NCBI GenBank assembly: GCA_902786265.1
Contig: CADACE010000002.1
Location: forward strand, 62,001-126,000
DNA from: an uncultured Chloroflexota bacterium
GTDB lineage: Bacteria > Chloroflexota > Anaerolineae > Anaerolineales > Anaerolineaceae
DNA: 64,000 nt
Reading direction: 5' to 3'
Made by a program: the position numbers and the translations under genes. Every line of letters begins with the position of its first letter. The stretch's first letter is position 1. The notes beneath the pieces were generated by a model, which did no database searches, was not told the DNA's origin, and worked only from the letters and a program-made list of their open reading frames with translations. Shown piece by piece: positions 48,780-55,587 of this stretch.

Positions 48780-49793
48780 ATGACAAAAGTTTTGCTCTGC
48801 GGAGGAGCCGGCTATATTGGTTCACATACAGCGGTCGAACTGCTTGAAAATGGTTACGATATCGTTGTGGTTGACGACCTTTCCAATTCCAGCGAAGAAT
48901 CACTGGAGCGGGTAAAGAAGATCACCGGGAAAGATTTTCCCTTCTATAAAGCTGATGTATGCGATAAAGCAGCATTGGACAAAATCTTTGATGAAAACAA
49001 AATTGATGCCGTCATTCACTTCGCGGGGAAAAAAGCCGTTGGTGAGTCTGTTCAAATTCCTCTGACATATTATCGGATCAATCTCAACGCAACTCTTTCT
49101 CTTTGCGAGAGCATGATCGAACATGGTGTGATGAACATCATCTTTTCCTCCTCCGCGACCGTTTACAGCGCGGATAACAAAGTCCCCTTTACAGAAAATT
49201 CCCATCTCGGCTGTTCCAACCCGTACGGATGGACAAAGCTGATGAATGAACAGATCCTTCAGGATATCGCGAAAGCTACACCGGGATTTTCTGTTGTGCT
49301 GCTGAGATATTTCAACCCGGTCGGAGCCCATCCGTCAGGTATGATCGGAGAAGATCCGCAGGGGATCCCCAACAATCTGATGCCGTTTATCGCCCAGACC
49401 GCGGTCGGCAAGAGGGACCACATCAACGTCTTCGGAAATGATTATGACACACCAGACGGCACCGGTGTACGCGATTACCTGCATGTGGTCGATCTTGCGG
49501 CCGGGCATGTTGCAGCACTGCGTTACGTTCTCGATCATGAAGGGACAGAGATTTTCAACCTCGGAACCGGGAACGGCGTATCCGTTTTGGAAATGATCAA
49601 ATCTTATTCCAAAGCCTGCGGGCATGACCTGCCCTATGTCATCGCTCCCCGCCGTGCGGGCGACCTGGCGACTGTCTATGCGAATGCGGAAAAAGCCAAA
49701 GAGGTTTTGGGCTGGACAGCGGTCAAGACTCTTGATGACATGTGCGCGGATTCCTGGAACTGGCAGTCCCATAATCCGAACGGATATAAATAG
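48780..49793 (+). CDS. galE: UDP-glucose 4-epimerase
   Basis: The 337-residue enzyme interconverts UDP-glucose and UDP-galactose with bound NAD. The Rossmann motif GGAGYIGSHTAVELLENGYDIVVVDDLSNSS opens the protein; VIHFAGKKAVGESVQIPLTYY, the catalytic SSSATVY and Y-x-x-x-K in NPYGWTKLMNE, and LLRYFNPVGAHPSG follow. Length and motif order are those of GalE. GGAGG lies five bases upstream of the ATG. It probably shares a unit with the nucleotidyltransferase gene upstream. Confidence 0.95.
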   Translation: MTKVLLCGGAGYIGSHTAVELLENGYDIVVVDDLSNSSEESLERVKKITGKDFPFYKADVCDKAALDKIFDENKIDAVIHFAGKKAVGESVQIPLTYYRINLNATLSLCESMIEHGVMNIIFSSSATVYSADNKVPFTENSHLGCSNPYGWTKLMNEQILQDIAKATPGFSVVLLRYFNPVGAHPSGMIGEDPQGIPNNLMPFIAQTAVGKRDHINVFGNDYDTPDGTGVRDYLHVVDLAAGHVAALRYVLDHEGTEIFNLGTGNGVSVLEMIKSYSKACGHDLPYVIAPRRAGDLATVYANAEKAKEVLGWTAVKTLDDMCADSWNWQSHNPNGYK

Positions 49794-49811
49794 ACAGTAA
49801 AAAGCAAGAAA

Positions 49812-49876
49812 GAGCGGTGAACAAATCAGGCTGCCCGGGGCTGTTTATTCCTGATTTGTTCACTGCTTTTATGAAT
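49812..49876 (+). terminator. Terminator after galE
   Basis: GCGGTGAACAAATCAGG pairs almost fully with CCTGATTTGTTCACTGC across a 20-base loop, followed by TTTT. Confidence 0.75.
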
Positions 49877-49908
49877 GATTGTTTGTATTGTTGCTCAAGG
49901 AATTCAGA

Positions 49909-50196
49909 ATGTCGTTACCCGTAATTTGTGAAACGATCATGATCATCTGTTTCGGGCTGTCCTGGCCCGCAAACATCATGAAATCTTTGCGTTCAAGGAC
50001 GGCAAAAGGGAAAAGCCTTCCTTTCCTGTGCCTGATCGAAGTCGGATATATATTTGGTATTTTCGGAAAAATCATCACACACACTTACAACCTGGCAACC
50101 GTGTTTTACTTCATCAATTTTTTCATGGTCCTGGCTGATATAATTCTCTATTTCCGCAATTCACGTCTGGATCGTGAACGGGATGCAGCCGGATGA
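49909..50196 (+). CDS. Small PQ-loop/SemiSWEET-like membrane protein
   Basis: The 95-residue protein has three hydrophobic helices. LPVICETIMIICFGLSWPANIMKSLRSRTAKGKSLPFLCLIEVGYIFGIFGK resembles the SemiSWEET/PQ-loop pattern, with SWP-x-N in the first helix where PQ is typical and a conserved S-x-x-RTAKGKS turn. Semi-SWEETs dimerise to move small sugars, but many relatives of this type are uncharacterised. ATG 49909 has AAGGA six bases upstream. Its end overlaps the start of the acyltransferase gene. Confidence 0.62.
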   Translation: MSLPVICETIMIICFGLSWPANIMKSLRSRTAKGKSLPFLCLIEVGYIFGIFGKIITHTYNLATVFYFINFFMVLADIILYFRNSRLDRERDAAG

Positions 50197-51268
50197 TCCG
50201 CGTGAGATTTCAGCAGCGAAAACAGCAAGCATGACACCGGAAAAACATCAGCGCTATAATTCAATAGATTTATGCAAATTTCTGATGGCGTTTTGTGTTG
50301 TCGCCATCCATACGCATCCGGTAGATTCCACGATCAATAAGACTCTCTTTACCTTATATTCCGTGCTTCTTGATCTGGCAGTTCCGTTTTTCTTTCTGGC
50401 AGGCGGATTTCTGTTGGGAAAAGATTTGCGGTATCCGTATTCCGATAGAAACAGTCTTTCGAAAATCCGTAAATATTTGATGCGGATGGTCAAATACTAT
50501 TGTATCTGGTCTCTCATTTATCTGCCGCTGGCGATCAGCAGCTACCGGTCCAAAGGCTGGGATATCGGCAGATCGATCCGCTCGTACATCCAGGGTTTTT
50601 TCTTTATCGGAGAACATTTCAATTCATGGATGCTGTGGTATCTGCTTTCAGCAATATACGCATTAATACTCATTCTCTTCCTGCTGAAATATTTGCGCTG
50701 CTCACCGGAAACGGCTGCAAAAACCGGTTCTGTGATCCTGCTGGTCAGCATCGGTCTGACTTTTCTTTCCGGTTATGACGGACCGCTTCCCGGATGGCTT
50801 CATTTTATACGTACCCGTCTCCCGGGAACAATTGTTAATGGAAGAATATTGCTGGGCTGTTTTTATCTGCCGATAGGAATACTCCTATCCCGTTACGATG
50901 TTTCGGCTTTCGTTTCTGTATATGCATTTATTTTGGGCTTATGCCTTCGCTTCAGCGCAGACAACAGTTTCTCAAATGGCATGTCCGCGGTACTCTGCAG
51001 CACCGGCTTTTTTGTTCTTGTAAAAGGGATCAAACTTCCTGATTCAAAAATCTATTTCGTTTTGAGGAAAATGAGCACCGTGATTTATTTCATCCATCTG
51101 CTCGTCTGGACAGCTTATTATTCGCTCAAATACGAAAAAATCACTTATGGGGTTGAAAGCTTTCTGGCGGTTTCTCTCATAAGCACCATAACAGCCGCTG
51201 TTTACGTCTGCTGCAGATACAGGAAAATTCTTCGTAAAAATCAGCGGTCTTTGATCAACAGCAAATAA
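50183..51268 (+). CDS. Acyltransferase-3 family membrane protein
   Basis: The 361-residue protein has about ten membrane helices and the acyltransferase-3 signature: YNSIDLCKFLMAFCVVAIHTHP near the N-terminus contains the catalytic-type histidine and the helix with conserved D-x-x-K, and VPFFFLAGGFLLGK follows. Members transfer acyl groups to surface polysaccharides or antibiotics. The start is uncertain: GTG 50174, ATG 50183 (used) and ATG 50231 are in frame; all lack a strong ribosome binding site, and the first two overlap the upstream gene, which suggests coupling. The 3' end overlaps the convergent thiN gene by 28 bases. Confidence 0.8.
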   Translation: MQPDDPREISAAKTASMTPEKHQRYNSIDLCKFLMAFCVVAIHTHPVDSTINKTLFTLYSVLLDLAVPFFFLAGGFLLGKDLRYPYSDRNSLSKIRKYLMRMVKYYCIWSLIYLPLAISSYRSKGWDIGRSIRSYIQGFFFIGEHFNSWMLWYLLSAIYALILILFLLKYLRCSPETAAKTGSVILLVSIGLTFLSGYDGPLPGWLHFIRTRLPGTIVNGRILLGCFYLPIGILLSRYDVSAFVSVYAFILGLCLRFSADNSFSNGMSAVLCSTGFFVLVKGIKLPDSKIYFVLRKMSTVIYFIHLLVWTAYYSLKYEKITYGVESFLAVSLISTITAAVYVCCRYRKILRKNQRSLINSK

Positions 51269-51864
51269 CCGTTTTCGACTTCAACTTCAGCTGTTTTTCC
51301 GGGAAGAGTTTCATTGCTGACGCCAAACTGATACTCAGCTGCTATATCGGCTTTTTCGAGCCGATATTTTGCGTTCCTGATCGTTACCCCTTTTGCGGTC
51401 CCGGCAATCGCCAGAAGTGAGAAATAGGAATACCTGCATTCAATTTTCGCGGTTTCACCTGAGGTAATGATCTCAAATTCAGAATAATCATCCACAGCCA
51501 TAACCTTTTTTTGGCGGTTTGTCAGCCAGAGAAGAATATAAATGTTCGCCAGAGTATGATCCATACGTTCGCCGAATACACCCAGCAGAAGGAAATCCTC
51601 AAAGCCCCGTAAATCCGCTTTTCTTACCGCAGCCATTGTGTCTGTGTCGTCCTTTTCACAGGGAAGCACAACCGTCTCAACAGGCAAATCAGGATTTTCA
51701 TGGGAATCAAAATCGCCAATGATCAAATCGGCATTTACTTTCAATCCCGCCTGATGTTTCAGTCCGCTGTCACAAAATATAATAAAGTCATCCGGATGCA
51801 GGTACGTCCGGATCACGTCGTAATTATTGATATCAGCACCCCCGATAATTACGCAGCGCCGCAT
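51241..51864 (-). CDS. thiN: Thiamine pyrophosphokinase
   Basis: The 207-residue enzyme makes thiamine pyrophosphate from thiamine and ATP. Recognisable features are MRRCVIIGGADINNYDVI, FIIFCDSGLKHQAGLKVNADLIIGDFDSHEN with the DFDS metal-binding motif, KDDTDTMAAVRKA and GVFGERMDHTLANIYIL; the C-terminal B1-binding domain has LLAIAGTAKGVTIRNAKY. I chose ATG 51864; longer versions would run into the nitroreductase gene, whose stop codon lies four bases upstream. The gene order nitroreductase-thiN on the minus strand suggests one transcript. Confidence 0.9.
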   Translation of the reverse strand: MRRCVIIGGADINNYDVIRTYLHPDDFIIFCDSGLKHQAGLKVNADLIIGDFDSHENPDLPVETVVLPCEKDDTDTMAAVRKADLRGFEDFLLLGVFGERMDHTLANIYILLWLTNRQKKVMAVDDYSEFEIITSGETAKIECRYSYFSLLAIAGTAKGVTIRNAKYRLEKADIAAEYQFGVSNETLPGKTAEVEVENGYLLLIKDR

Positions 51865-51868
51865 CTTT

Positions 51869-52396
51869 TTATTCCACCCAATAAACACGGCCGGGCTTAC
51901 GCGGAGCAGCAGCCGGCATTTCGCCGTCAATATATCCGACCGCGCAATGACCTATGCCTTCATAGTCACCTTCGGCACCAAGGTCACTGAGCAATTTCTT
52001 CCATTCTTCGGATTCAAACTCTTCTTTTGCCCGATGGATCCAGATACTGCCGAGTCCAAGCGAATGTGCTGCCAGCATCATGTTTCCCATCACAAGGCTT
52101 CCATCATAAACATGGGTAAAAGCACTTTTGTCGGCGAGAACGATAAAAATCACCGGGGCTCCGTAAAACGGGTCAAAGCCCTCTTTCCATCCGCCGATCT
52201 TCCGGTTTGCTTCGGCAAGCTTATCCCTGACATCTTTATTGGTGACAGCAATGATCATACCAGCCTGTTTTCCCATACCGCTCGGTGCGTAAAGTCCTGC
52301 TTCCACGATTTGTTCAAGATCCGCTTTTTCCGGCATTTCCGGCTTGAATTTCCGGATACTTCTGCGCTCCTTCATTGCAATAATGATCTCGTTCAT
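51869..52396 (-). CDS. Nitroreductase-family FMN oxidoreductase
   Basis: The 175-residue protein belongs to the nitroreductase family. It starts with the FMN-phosphate binding motif MKERRSIRKFKPEMPEK, has LYAPSGMGKQAGMIIAV and a central DGSLVMGNMMLAAHSLGLGSIWIHRAKEEF helix, and ends with GHCAVGYIDGE. The family reduces nitro groups, quinones or flavins using NAD(P)H and often acts as a homodimer. Length is typical of the short class. Substrate not determined. Confidence 0.88.
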   Translation of the reverse strand: MNEIIIAMKERRSIRKFKPEMPEKADLEQIVEAGLYAPSGMGKQAGMIIAVTNKDVRDKLAEANRKIGGWKEGFDPFYGAPVIFIVLADKSAFTHVYDGSLVMGNMMLAAHSLGLGSIWIHRAKEEFESEEWKKLLSDLGAEGDYEGIGHCAVGYIDGEMPAAAPRKPGRVYWVE

Positions 52397-52498
52397 ATGT
52401 GATAACCGTCCCTTCTAAATAAACAATAAAACCATATTCCTAATTATAAACACAAACCAGTATTCCGGTTATATTATTTTTACAGTTATAATAACCCC

Positions 52499-54091
52499 AT
52501 GGAGAGAAAAACGAAACATTCAATAAATCTTTCAAAACTGTCAAAAACATCACTTTTGCTGTTTTTCTGTTTCGGTATTGATAAATGTGTTGCGATGCTG
52601 AGACAGATGATCATCGGACGGCAGTTCGGTCTTTCTATGGAATTGGATGTATTCAACATTGCCAATAACCTGCCGGATATGCTCTTTACGCTTATCAGCG
52701 GAGGAGCACTTTCCATGGCTTTGATACCGGTAATGTCAGACATCATCAATAAAGACGGAAAAAAAGCCGGATGGAAACTGTTTTCTTCTGTTGCCAATCT
52801 GTCTTTCCTCTGTGCGGCAGTTCTGGCTGTATTGACAGCTATATTCGCCAAACCGCTGGTCGTTTCCGAAATCGGCATCGCTCCGGGATTCACATCGGAA
52901 CAGCAGTCAGCAGTGATCCGTTTGATGCGCATGAACCTGATCGCTATGCTGATATTTGCCCTAAGCGGTTATATTGTCGGCGGGCTTCAGGCAAACCAGC
53001 ATTTTCTGATGCCGGCGCTCGCTCCGATTTTTTATAACATCGGTCAGATATTCGGGGCGGTTATCCTTTCTCCGACCGAAGCATATCAGATCGGACCGAT
53101 AACTCTGCCTTGTTTCGGCATGGGTATTGACGGGCTTGTATACGGTGTCATCATCGGAGCAGCCGCCCATCTGTTGATCCAGGTACCGGCCCTGATCAGG
53201 CATAATTTCCGCTGGTATCCTGATATTGCACTGCGGGACCATAATGTTCATCGCGTACTGCGCATATTGGGACCCCGGATCTTATCCGTATTCTTCGTGC
53301 AGATCATCTTTATTATCCGGGATAATTACGCGTCGCGTCTGGCATCCGGAGCAGTTACAGCATTGAGCTATGGATACATGTTCCAGCAGCTTCCTGAAAC
53401 CCTGATCGGTACAGCAATCGGAACAGCGATCCTGCCGTCACTTTCCTTGTATATTTCGAATAAGGATGCTGTTTCTTATCAGGAAGTCATCGAAAAAGCC
53501 TGCCGCATTGCGTTGGCTTTTTCTCTCGGTGCTGCTGTAATTATGGCAGTAGGTCTGGGTCCTTTGATCGGAGCTTTTTTCGCTTTTGATGAAGCCCAGA
53601 ACCTGCTGATGATGCGAACACTGCAGGGATTCCTTGTCGGTCTGGCCGGGCATTGTTTATTGGAAATTGCCAACCGTGCATTTTACGCACAGGAACAGGC
53701 ATTGGCTCCCCTGTTGGCAACAATTCTCAATGTGGTTATCTATATCGTTGCCGGATTTCTGTTATTCCGCAGGCTGGATGCACCCGGCCTCAGCCTGACA
53801 GACTCCATCGCATTCACGGTCCAGGCTGTCCTTATGCTGATCATCCTTGCTCACCCGAAAAAGTTCAGCCGGTTTCTGTCAGGTGAAAATTTTCTTTCCT
53901 CTGCTCCGGATTTACGAAATACGCTCCTGCGTTCCATTCCAGGTGCTGCCGCGGCAGGTGGTATATGTTTTGCCGTGATGAACTTCCTAATTATGAATAA
54001 TCTGGTAAAATCTATTGTGGGAATGGTTGCAGCTTTGGCTTTTTACTGCATTATCATTCTTCCAGAGATAAAGTTACTTAGACGTTTTTGA
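52499..54091 (+). CDS. murJ: Lipid II flippase MurJ/MviN
   Basis: The 530-residue protein has 13-14 membrane helices and should move lipid II to the outer face for peptidoglycan synthesis. Family marks are VAMLRQMIIGRQFGLSMELDVFNIANNLPDMLFTLISGGALSMALIPVMS near the N-terminus and FFVQIIFIIRDNYASRLASGAVTALSYGYMFQQLPETLIGTAIGTAILPSLS in the middle. No ribosome binding site precedes the ATG; instead TATAAT ends seven bases upstream (52487-52492), so the mRNA may start at or near the ATG and be leaderless. The upstream gene is divergent. Confidence 0.92.
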   Translation: MERKTKHSINLSKLSKTSLLLFFCFGIDKCVAMLRQMIIGRQFGLSMELDVFNIANNLPDMLFTLISGGALSMALIPVMSDIINKDGKKAGWKLFSSVANLSFLCAAVLAVLTAIFAKPLVVSEIGIAPGFTSEQQSAVIRLMRMNLIAMLIFALSGYIVGGLQANQHFLMPALAPIFYNIGQIFGAVILSPTEAYQIGPITLPCFGMGIDGLVYGVIIGAAAHLLIQVPALIRHNFRWYPDIALRDHNVHRVLRILGPRILSVFFVQIIFIIRDNYASRLASGAVTALSYGYMFQQLPETLIGTAIGTAILPSLSLYISNKDAVSYQEVIEKACRIALAFSLGAAVIMAVGLGPLIGAFFAFDEAQNLLMMRTLQGFLVGLAGHCLLEIANRAFYAQEQALAPLLATILNVVIYIVAGFLLFRRLDAPGLSLTDSIAFTVQAVLMLIILAHPKKFSRFLSGENFLSSAPDLRNTLLRSIPGAAAAGGICFAVMNFLIMNNLVKSIVGMVAALAFYCIIILPEIKLLRRF

Positions 54092-54129
54092 AATAAACCG
54101 GTCTGTAATGGACCGATAATGAGGAAAAA

Positions 54130-55389
54130 ATGAATCAACTGCCCAATCAAAACCAACAGACTCCTTTCACACCAATGAATCAGAATCAGGCAGGAAATCC
54201 GCAGGGATTTCCGCAGCAGCCTCCTATGAGCGGACAACAATGGAATGCAGCTCCCAATTTCAATGGACAGCCTGTCACAAATCCTGCCGGACCCCAGATA
54301 AACAATTCAAATGCCAAACCGGGTAAGGAAAAGAAAAAAAAGAAAAAATCAGGCGGCTCTGTTATCGGATGGATTTTATTGGGAATTGTTTTGATGATCG
54401 CTTTAGGCATTCTGGGCGGTGTTTTAGGCTACAATACAGCCATCAGTGCCCGTCAGGCAGAATATTCCCGTCGGTCCATGATGGCTGCTGCTGAACAGTA
54501 TCAAATGGCACTTGCAGACATTGAGCAGGGAAAATATCAAAACGCCAAAACCCGATTGGATTATGTAATTGAAGTGGATTCTGCATATCCGGGAGCTATG
54601 GAAACATATCAGACGGTCATGTTAGCTCTCTATCCGACAGCATCACCCACTCCTGTAATAACTGCAACCCCTGCACCCACAGCGACTGTGGATACCCGCG
54701 GAGAAGAGGAAATGTTTCAGGCAATTCAGCAGGCTGTTTACAGTCAGAACTGGGAATACGCGATCAATTTAATCACCGCACTTCGTGACCGGGACATCAG
54801 TTACCGTGGCTTAGAGGTCGATGGATTATATTACATTGCCCTGCGTAATTACGGAATGCAGCAGATCAATGCGGGTTACCTTGAAAACGGCGTCTACAAT
54901 ATCACACTGGCAGAATCCTTCGGTCCTATTGATAACCAGGCTGACAGCCTGCGCAATGCCGCCCGAGCATATCTCTCCGGAGCAGGCTTCTGGGAAATCA
55001 ATTGGAGCAAAGCTCTTGAATATTATTCAAACGCAGCTTCTGTAATGCCCAATTTAATGGATCGTGCTACAAACTTGACCGCAAATCAGCGATACGCGGA
55101 AGCCTCATTTGCTGTCGCTTCTGAATATGTCGCCAGAGAAGATTTCTGCGGTGCCATCCCGTTCTATCAGCAGGGGTTAGTGATATCGATATCAGAACCC
55201 GTACAAATGACAGCAACAGCTGTATACCTTGAGTGTTATCCGCCCCAGCCTACTGATGTACCTGTGGAAACAGGTGATAATTTTGGTTTTATTGATGGTT
55301 ATGATTTGTATAATGACCCGGGATTTGAAAATTATGACCCGGGGGTTGAAAATTATGACCCGGGGGTTGAAAACTTTGGATACTTCTGA
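54130..55389 (+). CDS. Membrane-anchored TPR-like protein with Gln/Asn/Pro-rich N-terminus
   Basis: The 419-residue product has a cytoplasmic N-terminal stretch rich in Gln, Asn and Pro (MNQLPNQNQQTPFTPMNQNQ...), a Lys-rich patch (KPGKEKKKKKKSGG), one membrane helix (about 77-105) and an extracellular part. That part has helical hairpins similar to TPRs (EQYQMALADIEQGKYQNAKTRLDYVIEVDSAYPG), a Thr/Pro linker (TASPTPVITATPAPTATVDT), further TPR-like helices and a tail with YDPGVEN heptapeptide repeats. The layout of low-complexity N-terminus, Lys patch and membrane helix parallels that of the FHA protein at 30395-32149. The start is preceded by GAGGAAAAA. Function unknown. Confidence 0.75.
   Translation: MNQLPNQNQQTPFTPMNQNQAGNPQGFPQQPPMSGQQWNAAPNFNGQPVTNPAGPQINNSNAKPGKEKKKKKKSGGSVIGWILLGIVLMIALGILGGVLGYNTAISARQAEYSRRSMMAAAEQYQMALADIEQGKYQNAKTRLDYVIEVDSAYPGAMETYQTVMLALYPTASPTPVITATPAPTATVDTRGEEEMFQAIQQAVYSQNWEYAINLITALRDRDISYRGLEVDGLYYIALRNYGMQQINAGYLENGVYNITLAESFGPIDNQADSLRNAARAYLSGAGFWEINWSKALEYYSNAASVMPNLMDRATNLTANQRYAEASFAVASEYVAREDFCGAIPFYQQGLVISISEPVQMTATAVYLECYPPQPTDVPVETGDNFGFIDGYDLYNDPGFENYDPGVENYDPGVENFGYF
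55313..55375 (+). repeat. 21-bp repeats coding the YDPGVEN tail
   Basis: Three in-frame copies of a 21-bp unit coding (Y/N)DPG(F/V)EN lie at the 3' end of the TPR-like gene; two copies are identical at the nucleotide level, suggesting recent duplication. Confidence 0.88.
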
Positions 55390-55450
55390 TGTTCTGAAGC
55401 AATCTCTTTAGAGAATTTCTGTTATTGTTTGTCATTTTCTTTTAAGATTT

Positions 55451-55481
55451 AAGCGACTTGTGATATAATGATAAGTCGCTT
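55451..55481 (+). promoter_or_regulatory. Palindrome around the -10 box of the rpoC promoter
   Basis: AAGCGACTT (55451-55459) and AAGTCGCTT (55473-55481) are perfect nine-base inverted arms. TATAAT lies between them at 55464-55469. The -35 region is weak. A dimeric regulator bound here would cover the promoter core. Confidence 0.6.
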
Positions 55482-55515
55482 ATAAAATGCTTATGGGCGA
55501 ATTGTGCCTTAAACC

Positions 55516-55568
55516 GCTGTATGCTTACAGCCTGTTTTGCTACATAAATCAAATGATGTTTACATCAT
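55516..55568 (+). promoter_or_regulatory. Two hairpins in the rpoC leader
   Basis: GCTGTA-TGCT-TACAGC (55516-55531) and ATGATG-TTTA-CATCAT (55553-55568) lie in the presumed 110-nt leader; the second ends six bases before the AAGGAG ribosome binding site. Confidence 0.5.
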
Positions 55569-55587
55569 ATAATTAAGGAGAAAAAAC

